Assembly (NCBI GenBank): GCA_902494555.1
Contig: CABUTR010000004.1
Span: 1 to 64,000 of the forward strand
Length of the DNA: 64,000 nt
Reading direction: 5' to 3'
Origin: an uncultured Collinsella sp.
GTDB lineage: Bacteria > Actinomycetota > Coriobacteriia > Coriobacteriales > Coriobacteriaceae
Shown here: one piece after another, positions 18,617 to 26,810 of the stretch
How the letters are laid out: every line of letters starts with the position of its first letter
Numbering within the stretch: position 1 is the first letter of the stretch
Translations under genes and position numbers: made by a program
The notes under the pieces: model-generated
What the model was told of the DNA's origin: nothing
The model's database searches: none
The model's input: the letters and a program-made list of their open reading frames with translations, nothing else

Positions 18617-19339
18617 CTAGCCGATGGGCTCGGTGTATTTGGCGCGGTCAGTGCGTTGGATGCGCTTGGAAACATGGAGTGGGCGGCCGTCCGTGTCGTA
18701 GACGTAGTCGGTGATCAGGATCAGCGCCTGCCCGCGCTCAACGTTGAGCAAAAACGCCTCGTTTTGCGAGGCATAGCACACCTCAAAGGTCTTATGCCCC
18801 TGTGCCGGCGCGCGATGGAATTCTTGACGTAGCGTGGCGTAGAGCGAACCGTTGATATCGCGATCGATGAGTGCTTCAAAGCTCGGTGGTAGATAGGTGG
18901 TCTCCAAGCACAGCGGCGCATCGTCTAGGTAGCGTAGGCGGACGAGCTTGACGAGCTTGCTGCCCACGGCGACATCGAAGAACTTGGCCGCATTGCCCGC
19001 GGCCTTGGCAAAGCCCGAGTCCACCGTGCGCGTGGTGGGCTTCATACCCTGACCCTGGACCTGTGTCGTGTAGCTCGAAAACACCAGGTTGTTCTCGTGG
19101 AGCGCCGGCGTGTCGGCCACAAAGGCGCCACGCCCGCGCTCGGTGCGCACCAGGCCCTCATCAACGAGCACCTTAAGGGCGTGGCGTACGGTGCTGCGCG
19201 ACAGCCCCGATTCGTCCATGAGTTCCATCTCGGACGGCAGCTTGTCTCCGCGCGCGTAGGTGCCGGAGGCGATGCGGTCGCGCAGCATGCCCGCCAAGCG
19301 CTCGTATTGGGTCAGTCTCTTTTTAGATGAAGCGTTCAT
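18617..19339 (-). CDS. GntR family regulator with UTRA domain, divergent from SIS-1
   Basis: A 240-aa HutC-subfamily regulator. The N-terminal GntR winged helix (about residues 8-75) shows LPSEMELMDESGLSRSTVR and the wing VRTERGRGAFV. The UTRA effector domain (about 90-235), which binds a phosphorylated or amino-sugar-like ligand in this family, includes the LCLETTYLP stretch and the ending VSKRIQRTDRAKY. It is divergently placed from the SIS-1 deglycase with a 205-bp spacer full of TGTAT repeats, so it most likely controls that gene and itself. A weak AGG-type ribosome site precedes the ATG. Confidence 0.9.
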   Translation of the reverse strand: MNASSKKRLTQYERLAGMLRDRIASGTYARGDKLPSEMELMDESGLSRSTVRHALKVLVDEGLVRTERGRGAFVADTPALHENNLVFSSYTTQVQGQGMKPTTRTVDSGFAKAAGNAAKFFDVAVGSKLVKLVRLRYLDDAPLCLETTYLPPSFEALIDRDINGSLYATLRQEFHRAPAQGHKTFEVCYASQNEAFLLNVERGQALILITDYVYDTDGRPLHVSKRIQRTDRAKYTEPIG

Positions 19340-19345
19340 GCGATC

Positions 19346-19506
19346 AACCTGTATCTAACCTGTATGCGTATCTAATCAAGCATGTATTCAATACAACAAC
19401 AAAACCGCTGGTAGCTAGTTATCGAAAACCGCATCAGCAAAATTTCTAAGACAAATATAGCATACAACTAGTCGACATAGCCAAAACATGTATGTAACTT
19501 GTATGC
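19346..19506. promoter_or_regulatory. multi-site operator region between GntR and SIS-1
   Basis: Two matching tandem sites: AACCTGTAT twice at 19346 and 19357 (11-bp period), and AACATGTAT/AACTTGTAT at 19485 and 19496 (11-bp period), both ending TGTATGC. Between them lie the palindrome TGTATTCAATACA (19383-19395) and an inverted GCATACAA (19460-19467). One tandem site is next to each divergent start, the pattern expected for a GntR operator. Confidence 0.65.
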
Positions 19507-19544
19507 CATCGAGAGCATCAAACGAGAAGAAAGGCTGATGCACG

Positions 19545-20537
19545 ATGACTACTCAGGAACAGGTTAAGGACGTCGTCTCCCAGGTTTTGGCCGACAAGGC
19601 AGACAAGGGCGGCATCAAGCGCGTCGTGTGGATTGGCGCCGGCGGATCCAACGGCGGCAACTATCCTGCCCAGTACTTTATGGAGCACGAGGCCACGCAG
19701 GTCGTGAGCTCCAGCTACACCAGCAATGAGTTCGTGCACGCCACCCCGGCCTACGTCAACGAGAACACCCTGGCCGTCGTCGTGTCCATGCGCGGCACCA
19801 AGGAGACCATCGTCGCCGCCCAGGTCGCCAAGGACCACGGCGCCAGCACCATCGCCATCTATGTCGACGAGTCCGGCCTCACCGAGGTCTGCGACTACAA
19901 GATTCAGTATGACAGCCTGGCCGTCGACGAGTCTTGCATGGGCCGTACCAACTCCGCCGTCGTGACCATGATCGCCATGGAGCTTACGCAGCAGACCGAG
20001 GGCTATGCCGAGTATGAGACCGCTATGGCCGCCTTCGACCTGGTTGACCCCATCTATCGCAAGGCCGTCGAGTACACCCGTCCGCTCGCCGCCAAGTGGG
20101 CCGAGCAAAACGCCGACAAGCCCTGCATCAACGTGATGGCTCAGGGTCCGCTCTTTGGTGCCGCCTACGTCTTTAGCATCTGCAACGTGCAGGAGATGCT
20201 GCAGATCGACTCCTGCACCATCAACACCTGCGACTTCTTCCACGGCCCCTTCGAGATCCTGGACAAGCGCACCTCGCTGTTCCAGCTCATCAGCGTCGGC
20301 CGCAGCCGCTGCAACGACGAGCGCGGCATCCGCTTCGTCAACCAGTACGGTGGCGAGCGCGTCTATCAGCTCGACGCCAAGGAGCTCGGCCTCAACGACA
20401 TCAAGGACAGCGTGAGCGAGTACTTCAACCACCTGATCTTTGCCCCGATCCTCAACAACGTCTACATGCGTGCGCTCTCTGCCGTCACCCACAAGGACTA
20501 CATGACGCGCCGCTACATGTGGAAGCTGGACTACTAA
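19545..20537 (+). CDS. SIS-domain sugar-amine phosphate deglycase, paralogue 1 (GfrE/FrlB-like)
   Basis: A 330-aa protein of two SIS (sugar isomerase) domains (about residues 20-150 and 185-320). SIS motif 1 is VVWIGAGGSNGG. The active-site segment reads NTCDFFHGPFE: His233 matches the catalytic His of FraB/FrlB, but the usual Glu three residues before it is Asp230. This family splits glycated-amino-acid 6-phosphates into sugar 6-phosphate and free amino acid. The Asp and the lack of the FrlB-type ending suggest a different substrate, such as an aldosamine (GfrE type) rather than a fructosamine; that is inference. It is transcribed away from its GntR regulator and followed four bases after the stop by palindromic element B. 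Confidence 0.85.
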   Translation: MTTQEQVKDVVSQVLADKADKGGIKRVVWIGAGGSNGGNYPAQYFMEHEATQVVSSSYTSNEFVHATPAYVNENTLAVVVSMRGTKETIVAAQVAKDHGASTIAIYVDESGLTEVCDYKIQYDSLAVDESCMGRTNSAVVTMIAMELTQQTEGYAEYETAMAAFDLVDPIYRKAVEYTRPLAAKWAEQNADKPCINVMAQGPLFGAAYVFSICNVQEMLQIDSCTINTCDFFHGPFEILDKRTSLFQLISVGRSRCNDERGIRFVNQYGGERVYQLDAKELGLNDIKDSVSEYFNHLIFAPILNNVYMRALSAVTHKDYMTRRYMWKLDY

Positions 20538-20540
20538 GAG

Positions 20541-20705
20541 TTACGCGGTTTTACCAAACCGCGTAACGGCTCGACGCTGCGCGGACCGCATTTGGACAAT
20601 CTGACGTTCAACTTCAAGGGCGCGACCAGAAGGTCAGCGCCCTTTCGTTTCACGCCACCTTGCCTCAAATGCGGCCCGCTCGCTGACTTATGCTCAACCA
20701 GCGGT
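20541..20705. repeat. modular palindromic element B, copy 1 (core type 1)
   Basis: Opens with the 26-nt hairpin TTACGCGGTTTTACC... (20541-20566), identical at 28644 and 54440. It continues with GACGCTGC, an outer arm (CCGCATTTG, later CAAATGCGG), the GACAATCTGACGTTCAA / CACGCCACCTTGC pair, and an inner hairpin AAGGGCGCGACC / GGTCAGCGCCCTT. It ends TTATGCTCAACCAGCG. It starts four bases after the SIS-1 stop and probably acts as its terminator. Confidence 0.8.
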
Positions 20706-20715
20706 GCCTTAGACG

Positions 20716-20759
20716 TTGGGGATGTTCTTAAATGACTAGTCATTTGGGAACGTCCCCAA
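20716..20759. repeat. palindromic element C (GGGGAcGTTC arms), copy 1
   Basis: Imperfect inverted repeat from TTGGGGATGTTC to GAACGTCCCCAA with an AAATGACTAGTCATTT centre. The same GGGGACGTTCC arms occur in a perfect palindrome at 54569-54630. Confidence 0.65.
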
Positions 20760-20813
20760 TGAGTATGTGGGGAAGCAGATTTTTCCGTTCGGCGATTTGT
20801 GTCTTGAAAAATG

Positions 20814-20831
20814 TATATAACGACTATAACG
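20814..20831. promoter_or_regulatory. TATAACG tandem site upstream of the EamA gene
   Basis: TATATAACGACTATAACG contains two TATAACG units (20816 and 20825, 9-bp period). The complement CGTTATA is found upstream of the PTS operon (22103) and of the GntR gene at 27923, suggesting one shared regulator. Confidence 0.45.
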
Positions 20832-20871
20832 TAGTACGAAACATATTGGAAACAATACCGAGGAGGCTGCG

Positions 20872-21954
20872 TTGAAGAAGAGCAATCTGGGCTATGTGCT
20901 GGTGCTGGTCGCCGCGCTTATGTGGGGCAGCATCGGAATCTTTGTAAACGGCATCTCGGCCATGGGCGTTTCGTCCCAGAGCATGGCTGCCTTTCGCTTG
21001 TTGGTCGGAGCGCTTATCTTGGCGCCGGTCCTGATGTTTATGGGCTGCCGTCCGGGTGAGGGGTCTACCGTGGCTCAGGGTCCGCTGGCACTGTTCAAGG
21101 CAAGCCCCAAAGAGCTTGTTCCCTGCGCGCTTGTCGGTATCGTCGGTTTGGCCGCTGCCAACACCTGCTATTACGAGTGCATGGGCGAGGTGGGCATGTC
21201 CACGGCCTCGGTGCTGCTCTACACCTCGCCGGTGTTTGGCGTCATGCTCGGCCGCGTGCTTTATCGCGAGGACGTGACCCCCAACAAGCTCGTTGCCATT
21301 GTCTTTAACATCGTAGGCTGCGTGCTTGCAGTGACCAATGGCGACCTTTCCGGTTTTCATTTTTCGGTTTGGGGCGTCACGTCGGGCGTGATTGCAGGCT
21401 TTTGTGGCGCGTCGCTCGCGGTGTTTAGCCGAATAGCAACCAAGACGGTCCATCCGCTGGCTGTCACGTTTTGGGGCTTTGTTTTTGGCGGTGCGGTTAT
21501 GGCAGCTATCGCGGCTCCGTGGCCGGATGTCGCCGCGGCAATGTCGCCACAGCTGCTGCTGCTGTTCCTTGGCTTTGGACTCATCCCCACAGCCGTGGCT
21601 TACATCTTATATATGCAGGGTCTGTCCATGGGGCTCGAGACATCGAAAGTTCCCGTCGTAATGTCTTTCGAGACGGTCGTCACCGTACTGGTGGGCATTG
21701 GTGTCTATGCCGAGCCCGCCGGCGCGATCAAGGTCCTGGGCATCGTGCTGGTGCTCGCGTCCATCCTGATTATGAACACCGACTTCTCCAAGCTGCGCAA
21801 CAGTGTGTTTGTCGGTCATGTCGTTGAGAGCATGACCTTTAAGCCCAACGCGTGGTGGACCGAAAAATCTCAGGACATGGATCTGTTTAAGGAGCGCACC
21901 GGCATCGCGCTGGAGCCCACCGTGCAGGAAAGTCCCTGGTACTTCGTGCGATAG
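20872..21954 (+). CDS. EamA/DMT family transporter, candidate amino-acid exporter
   Basis: A 360-aa protein with ten predicted helices in two EamA repeats (about residues 5-145 and 160-300), recognisable from AALMWGSIGIFVNGI and the second-repeat FLGFGLIPTAVAYILYMQGL. A hydrophilic C-terminal tail of about 60 residues is unusual for the family. The start is TTG at 20872 with GAGGAGG six bases upstream; no better ATG exists before the first helix. Its position between SIS-1 and the PTS operon, with a shared TATAACG promoter motif, suggests it removes the amino acid (for example lysine) freed by deglycation. That role is inference; many EamA proteins export amino acids or metabolites. Confidence 0.85.
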   Translation: MKKSNLGYVLVLVAALMWGSIGIFVNGISAMGVSSQSMAAFRLLVGALILAPVLMFMGCRPGEGSTVAQGPLALFKASPKELVPCALVGIVGLAAANTCYYECMGEVGMSTASVLLYTSPVFGVMLGRVLYREDVTPNKLVAIVFNIVGCVLAVTNGDLSGFHFSVWGVTSGVIAGFCGASLAVFSRIATKTVHPLAVTFWGFVFGGAVMAAIAAPWPDVAAAMSPQLLLLFLGFGLIPTAVAYILYMQGLSMGLETSKVPVVMSFETVVTVLVGIGVYAEPAGAIKVLGIVLVLASILIMNTDFSKLRNSVFVGHVVESMTFKPNAWWTEKSQDMDLFKERTGIALEPTVQESPWYFVR

Positions 21955-22069
21955 AGGATTGTGCGCAGGGTCTGACCTGGGGTTATCCAGCCCGCGCCGG
22001 CCTACCCTGCGCCAACGTTTCAAGTACGTTAAACCCGTCAACGGTCGATTTTCATCCGCGAACGGTCTT

Positions 22070-22121
22070 TATACTAATTAGCAATATCCGCAACGTATAA
22101 GACGTTATAATGACCATAACG
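22070..22121 (+). promoter_or_regulatory. promoter and CGTTATA operator of the first PTS operon
   Basis: A TATACT -10 box at 22070-22075 is followed by CGTTAT (22103-22108) and ATAACG (22116-22121), a 6-bp inverted repeat with a 7-bp spacer placed downstream of the start point as for a repressor. CGTTATA also occurs at the EamA and GntR (27923) promoters. Confidence 0.5.
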
Positions 22122-22137
22122 AAAAGGAGGAGGCAAG

Positions 22138-23061
22138 ATGAATCAGATCATTCTCGCATCTCATGGCGGCCTGGCCGCAGGCGCCAAAGACACGCTCGAG
22201 ATGGTTCTCGGCGACGTGTCGAACGTCCACGTCGTGTCGCTTGCTCGTGACGACAAGGAGCCCATCACCAATAAGGTTGAGGCTATGATCGCCACGTTCA
22301 ACGCGGACGACACCGTCTATGTGCTGACCGATATGCTCGGCAGCTCGGTCAACAACAACATGGTCGAGCTTTCCAAGAACGGTACGAAGTTCACGGTTGT
22401 CAGCGGTTTCAACATCCCGTTGGCACTGACGCTCGCCATGAGCCCCGTCCCCGTCAAGGGCGCCGAGCTCGCGGCCCTCATCAACGAGGCCCGCACCGGT
22501 CTGACCAACCCCAACGCACCGGTCGAGGCCGCCGTGGCTCCCGCCAAGAAGGCCAAGGCGTCCCGTCACAGCTCCGGTCCCGCCAAGATCGTCCTCGCAC
22601 GTCTTGACTACCGTCTGCTGCACGGCCAGGTCGTCTTTACCTGGACCACCAAGGTTCAGGCCGAGCGCATCATCGTCGTCGACAACGCTGCCGCCAACGA
22701 TGACATCAAGAAGGGCGCTCTTAAGCTGGCCAAGCCCCAGGGCGTGCGCCTGAACGTCTTCACCGTCGAGCGTGCCCTCGCCAAGATGGACAAGCTCAAC
22801 ACCCTCGGCGAGCGCGTCATGTTCGTCTTTGGTAACACTGCCGAGATGCTGCAGTTCTGCCAGGGCTACAAGCTTGACGCCATCAACCTGGGCGCCACCG
22901 CCAACCACGACGGTGCCGATCAGGTCGGCGGCAAGGACAGCTCCGTCTTCCTCGACGCCAACCAGAAGGCCGACGTCAACCAGCTGCTCGACATGGGTAT
23001 CAAGCTCTATGTCCAGCAGACCCCTACGTATCAGAGCGTCGACATCGACGCCAAGCTGTAA
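22138..23061 (+). CDS. mannose-family PTS EIIAB, fused
   Basis: A 307-aa cytoplasmic PTS component. EIIA (about residues 1-125) has the phosphorylated His9 in ILASHGGLA. An Ala/Pro/Lys linker (about 126-147) leads to EIIB (about 150-307), whose phosphorylated His162 is in RLDYRLLHGQV. It receives phosphate from HPr and passes it to the sugar entering through EIIC/EIID. AAGGAGGAGG lies just before the ATG. The genes for EIIC, EIID and the SIS-2 deglycase follow, so the substrate is probably a glycated amino acid. The second system at 40868 encodes EIIA and EIIB as separate genes. Confidence 0.93.
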   Translation: MNQIILASHGGLAAGAKDTLEMVLGDVSNVHVVSLARDDKEPITNKVEAMIATFNADDTVYVLTDMLGSSVNNNMVELSKNGTKFTVVSGFNIPLALTLAMSPVPVKGAELAALINEARTGLTNPNAPVEAAVAPAKKAKASRHSSGPAKIVLARLDYRLLHGQVVFTWTTKVQAERIIVVDNAAANDDIKKGALKLAKPQGVRLNVFTVERALAKMDKLNTLGERVMFVFGNTAEMLQFCQGYKLDAINLGATANHDGADQVGGKDSSVFLDANQKADVNQLLDMGIKLYVQQTPTYQSVDIDAKL

Positions 23062-23097
23062 TCAACCAGGCTTTTGCCTGACTGAAAGGAGAAGGGT

Positions 23098-23892
23098 ATG
23101 AATACGTTCATCAGTGCGGTGCTCGTCGGCCTCGTCGGCGTGTTCTGCATGTGGGACTCCCGCCTGCTCGGTCGTCTTAACTTCGAGCAGCCCCTCGTTG
23201 GCGCTACGCTCGTCGGTCTGCTGTTGGGCGATGTGCCCACCGGTCTTGCCGTCGGTGCCGCCGTCGAGCTCGTGTCCATGGGCCTGGTGCAGGTCGGCGC
23301 CGCCGTTCCGCCCGATATGGTCCTGGGCGGCATCGTGGCCGCTGCCTTTGCGTGCCTGACCGATGCTTCCGCCGAGACCGCCATGACGATCGCCATCCCG
23401 GTCGCCGTCCTGGGTCAGCTTCTCGGCATCGTGTTCCGTTCCATCATCGCCGCCCTCACCCATGTGGCAGATAGCGCGATCGATAACGGAAAGTTCAAGA
23501 CCGCCTACCGTATGCACATCTGCGCCGGCTCCGGTCTGTACGCCGTCATGTACTTCCTGCCGATCTTCCTCGCCGTTTTTGTTGGCACCGACCTGGTTCA
23601 GGCCATCGTCAACATGGTTCCCGAGTGGCTGTCCACTGGTCTTAACGTTTCGACCAAGATCATGACCGCCTACGGTTTGGCCCTGCTGCTCACCATGATG
23701 ATCAAGAAGGGTATGACTCCGTTCCTGTTCATCGGTTTCCTGCTCGCCGCTTACCTCAACCTGTCCGTCATCGCGGTCGCTCTGATCGGTGTGTGCCTGG
23801 CTGTCGTCTTCATGGGCTTCAAGTTCAACGGTTCCCATGCAGCCGCCGGTGTCGATTCCGACTACGATCCGCTCGAAGACGACGAAGACTAA
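23098..23892 (+). CDS. mannose-family PTS EIIC
   Basis: A 264-aa membrane protein with seven to nine hydrophobic helices. The family hallmark near residues 25-65 is the FEQPLVGATLVGLLLGD / VELVSMG pattern of AgaC/ManY proteins. With EIID it forms the substrate channel. GAAAGGAGAAGGG precedes the ATG. It lies 36 bp after EIIAB and 13 bp before EIID, so one operon. The acidic C-tail (YDPLEDDED) resembles that of the second EIIC copy. Confidence 0.92.
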   Translation: MNTFISAVLVGLVGVFCMWDSRLLGRLNFEQPLVGATLVGLLLGDVPTGLAVGAAVELVSMGLVQVGAAVPPDMVLGGIVAAAFACLTDASAETAMTIAIPVAVLGQLLGIVFRSIIAALTHVADSAIDNGKFKTAYRMHICAGSGLYAVMYFLPIFLAVFVGTDLVQAIVNMVPEWLSTGLNVSTKIMTAYGLALLLTMMIKKGMTPFLFIGFLLAAYLNLSVIAVALIGVCLAVVFMGFKFNGSHAAAGVDSDYDPLEDDED

Positions 23893-23905
23893 GGAGGAAC
23901 ACACT

Positions 23906-24739
23906 ATGGCAACCGCAACCAAGGACGTGTCCCTGAACAAGAAGGTCAGCCAGTTCTTCTGGCGCTCCTGGGCCATCCAGGCCTCTTGGAACTACGAGCG
24001 TCAGATGAACATGGGCTTCCTCTACGGCATGGTTCCCACGCTCGATCGCCTCTATCCGGACGAGTCCGACCCCAAGCAGCTCGCTGCTAAGAAAGAGGCT
24101 TACCACCGTCACATGGCGTTCTACAACTGCACCCCGCAGACGAGCGCTTTCATCCTGGGCCTCTCCGCCTCCATGGAGGAGGAGTACGCCAAGGATCCTG
24201 AGAACTTCAACCCCGATTCGATCAACGCGGTCAAGACCTCCCTCATGGGTCCGCTTTCCGGCATCGGTGACTCCTTCTTCCAGGGCACCATCCGCGTTAT
24301 CGCCTTTGGCCTGGGCGTTCAGCTGGCTCAGCAGGGCTCCATCATGGGCCCGATCCTGGCCATGCTCATCTCCATCGTCCCCTCTGTGCTGATCACCTGG
24401 TTCGCAGCCAAGATGGGCTATCAGGGCGGCCACGAGTACCTGAGCAAGCTTCAGGGCGGCGACCTCATGGAGAAGCTCATGTATGTCTGCGGCATCGTGG
24501 GCCTTATGTCCGTGGGCGGCATGATCGCTACGCTGATTGGCGCCACCACCCCGCTGCAGTTCGCTGAGGGCACCGTCGTTATCCAGGACATCCTGGACGG
24601 CATGATGCCCCAGATGATTTCCCTTGGCCTCACCGGCCTTATGTACTGGCTCATCAAGAAGAACGTCAACACCGGTTGGCTTCTCGTGATCGCCATTGTG
24701 GGCGGCATCGCCCTCTCCGCGGCCGGCATCCTGGCCTAG
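23906..24739 (+). CDS. mannose-family PTS EIID
   Basis: A 277-aa EIID. The N-terminal cytoplasmic part has FFWRSWAIQASWNYERQMNMG and the conserved KTSLMGPLSGIGDSFFQG (about residues 105-125). Hydrophobic segments follow at about 125-160, 185-210, 230-250 and 255-275. Start ATG 23906 with AAGGAGGAAC upstream. The intact MGFLYGMVPTLDRLYP region (about residues 36-51) is a direct reference for the second EIID, where the matching place carries a stop codon. Confidence 0.93.
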   Translation: MATATKDVSLNKKVSQFFWRSWAIQASWNYERQMNMGFLYGMVPTLDRLYPDESDPKQLAAKKEAYHRHMAFYNCTPQTSAFILGLSASMEEEYAKDPENFNPDSINAVKTSLMGPLSGIGDSFFQGTIRVIAFGLGVQLAQQGSIMGPILAMLISIVPSVLITWFAAKMGYQGGHEYLSKLQGGDLMEKLMYVCGIVGLMSVGGMIATLIGATTPLQFAEGTVVIQDILDGMMPQMISLGLTGLMYWLIKKNVNTGWLLVIAIVGGIALSAAGILA

Positions 24740-24761
24740 TCGCGACCAAGCGCCTAACCGC

Positions 24762-24850
24762 TTTCCCCCGGGGGCCTGCCTGGCATCCCATACCCCAGGC
24801 AGGCTTCCATCCCCAAAATGCGACAATGGGACAGTCCCTTTGTCGCATCC
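24762..24850 (+). terminator. two hairpins after the first PTS operon
   Basis: GCCTGCCTGG / CCCAGGCAGGC at about 24773-24803, then ATGCGACAA / TTGTCGCAT at about 24820-24850. Neither has a long T-run; they may attenuate expression between EIID and SIS-2 or stabilise the upstream mRNA. Confidence 0.5.
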
Positions 24851-24938
24851 TTAACGGGCCGGCGACTCGGTCCAAACCACGGTAACCCTGCGAGCGCCCG
24901 GCAATGTGGCGCCGCAAAAATCGAAAGGAATGTGTCAG

Positions 24939-25922
24939 ATGTACGAGATCGACCTTAACCTCCCTAAGCAGATCGTCGCTGACGTCCTGTCCAACCACGA
25001 GATCCACAGCGTCGCCTTCGTCGGCTGCGGTGCTTCCATGTCCGACCTTTACCCCGCCAAGTACTTCCTGGCCAACAACACGGACAAGCTGAACGTTCAG
25101 ATCTTTACCGCTAACGAGTTCAACTACGACACGCCTTCCTGGGTCAACGAGCACACCTTCGTGATCACCTGCTCTCTCGGTGGCTCCACGCCCGAGACCG
25201 TCGAGGCCAACAAGACCGCCAAGAAGCACAACTGCCCGGTCGTCTCCCTCACCAACAAGGCCGGCTCCGCTCTGACCGTCGACGCTGACTACGTCATCGT
25301 TCACGGCTTCCACGCCAACTTCGCTGCCAAGTGCGAGAAGCCTGGCTACGCCATCGCTCTTGCTGTCGAGATCCTTCAGCAGACCGAGGGCTATGACCAC
25401 TACGAGGACATGATCACCGGCCTCACCAACGTCTTCGACCTCTGCGAGAATGCCGCTCAGCACTGCAAGAAGCTCGCCAAGAAGTTCGCCGAGGACTTCA
25501 AGGACGACAAGATGATCTACTTCATGGCTTCCGGTGCCTCCGAGAAGATGGCTTATTCTCACGCTGCCTTCCTGTTCACCGAGATGCAGTGGATCGACGC
25601 CGCCGCCTACAACACCGGCGAGTACTTCCACGGCCCGTTCGAGGTTTCCACCGAGGGTAAGCCCTACGTCTTCTTCATGTCCGATGGCGCCACCCGTCCG
25701 ATGGACGCCCGCGCCCTCACCTTCCTTGAGCGCATGGGCGCCAAGGTCGCTCTGATCGACTCCAAGGACTACGGCCTGGCTGACGCTGTGCCCGCGAGCG
25801 TCGTCACCTACTTCAACCCGCTGCTGCACCTCGCCGTTATGCGCGAGTACGGCAACCAGATCGCCGAGGCCCGTCAGCACCCGCTGACCATGCGTCGCTA
25901 CATGTGGAAGCTTTCCTACTAA
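24939..25922 (+). CDS. SIS-domain fructosamine-6-phosphate deglycase, paralogue 2 (GfrF/FrlB-like)
   Basis: A 327-aa double-SIS protein. Motif 1 is VAFVGCGASMSDLYPA (25-40), the second-domain motif is MASGASEKMAYS, and the active site NTGEYFHGPFE has Glu228 and His231, the pair expected for acid-base catalysis in the FraB/FrlB group. It ends RRYMWKLSY, like paralogue 1. The ATG at 24939 was chosen over an upstream in-frame start because family similarity begins there; GAAAGGAATG lies before it. It follows the EIIAB-C-D genes on the same strand and probably cleaves the phosphosugar-amine they import. Confidence 0.88.
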   Translation: MYEIDLNLPKQIVADVLSNHEIHSVAFVGCGASMSDLYPAKYFLANNTDKLNVQIFTANEFNYDTPSWVNEHTFVITCSLGGSTPETVEANKTAKKHNCPVVSLTNKAGSALTVDADYVIVHGFHANFAAKCEKPGYAIALAVEILQQTEGYDHYEDMITGLTNVFDLCENAAQHCKKLAKKFAEDFKDDKMIYFMASGASEKMAYSHAAFLFTEMQWIDAAAYNTGEYFHGPFEVSTEGKPYVFFMSDGATRPMDARALTFLERMGAKVALIDSKDYGLADAVPASVVTYFNPLLHLAVMREYGNQIAEARQHPLTMRRYMWKLSY

Positions 25923-25956
25923 TCACAAGTAAGTAGACCTTACGGGTTGATTGAGA

Positions 25957-25987
25957 GGGGATGGGGTTTGTGCCCCGTCCCCTTTTT
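25957..25987 (+). terminator. rho-independent terminator after SIS-2
   Basis: GGGGATGGGG / CCCCGTCCCC with a 6-nt loop (one G-U pair) then TTTTT, 35 bp after the SIS-2 stop. Confidence 0.9.
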
Positions 25988-26014
25988 GCTCTGGGGAGGG
26001 CGTGTCTGTCGCGC

Positions 26015-26068
26015 CGTAAAACCCCAGATAAAACCTACCAAAATAAACCTGACCCTTTTTGGCAGGTG
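26015..26068. repeat. element D, solo right arm
   Basis: Matches the right arm of the complete element D at 18201-18252 (AAAACCCCAGATAAAACC, then AAAATAAACCTG and TTTTTGGCAGGT) with no left partner. It directly abuts the ribosome site of the HAD gene. Confidence 0.75.
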
Positions 26069-26081
26069 GGAGGAGATGCGT

Positions 26082-26711
26082 ATGATCAAGGCAGTGCTGT
26101 TTGATATGGACGGCGTGCTGGTCGATACCGAGTGGTTCTACAATCGTCGTCGCGTGGCGTTTATGGAGGAGAAGGGCTTCCACTTTGACGAGATCCCCGA
26201 TCTTTCGGGGTCTAACGAGCCTGCCATTTGGGAGGCGCTGGTGCCCGACGATGTTGAGCTGCGCGAGCGTCTGCGCGTGGAGTACAAGCAGGTCTATAGC
26301 CCGGACCATCCCGTTCCGTATGCCGAGCTGCTCAACGAGCAGACGGAGCCGGTGATGCGCGCACTGCACGAGCGCGGCGTGAAGTGTGCCATCGCGAGCT
26401 CGTCCTATCGCGAGTTGATCGACGAGCTGGTGGAGATTGCCGGTATCCCCGACGTGCTGGACTACACCATCAGCGGTCACGAGTGCAGTGCGTTTAAGCC
26501 CGACCCCGAGATCTACCTGCGTGCCATGGAGGCGCTGGGGGTGGAGCCTGCCGAATGCCTGGTTATCGAGGACTCGCCTTTGGGCATCGAGGCCGGCAAG
26601 CGCTCCGGCGCCCGCGTCCTGGCGCTGCGTCCGCACGAGGGCGTCAACCTAGATCAGTCCGCCGCCGACGTTATCATCGACAATCTGACCGACATCCTAC
26701 CTGCCATTTAG
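26082..26711 (+). CDS. HAD family phosphatase, beta-phosphoglucomutase-like
   Basis: A 209-aa HAD hydrolase. Motif I is DMDGVLVDTE (Asp nucleophile and general acid two residues on), motif II Ser is in AIASSSYRE, motif III Lys is in AFKPDPEIYL and motif IV is VIEDSPLGIEAG. A helical cap sits between motifs I and II (about residues 15-80), typical of the PGM/phosphatase subgroup that acts on sugar phosphates. GGGAGGAG at 26068-26075 suits the ATG at 26082 better than that at 26076. Its position after the deglycase operon suggests it handles a sugar phosphate from the pathway, but it has its own start region built on a repeat arm. Confidence 0.85.
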   Translation: MIKAVLFDMDGVLVDTEWFYNRRRVAFMEEKGFHFDEIPDLSGSNEPAIWEALVPDDVELRERLRVEYKQVYSPDHPVPYAELLNEQTEPVMRALHERGVKCAIASSSYRELIDELVEIAGIPDVLDYTISGHECSAFKPDPEIYLRAMEALGVEPAECLVIEDSPLGIEAGKRSGARVLALRPHEGVNLDQSAADVIIDNLTDILPAI

Positions 26712-26755
26712 CAGCAAAACCACCACAAAGGGGACAGGCACCTTCGTGGTGGTCC
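26712..26755. repeat. imperfect palindrome with GGGGACAGGCACC core
   Basis: ACCACCACAAAGG and CCTTCGTGGTGGT flank GGACAGGCA; one mismatch in the stem. The GGGACAG core and the CCACAAAGG arm echo element D, whose copy at 35715 has an inner CCGCCACAAAGG stem. Confidence 0.55.
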
Positions 26756-26810
26756 ATGCTAAAATCGCGGGCATGCCCCACAACTACATCTGCCTTCGAA
26801 AGGAGCTTCC

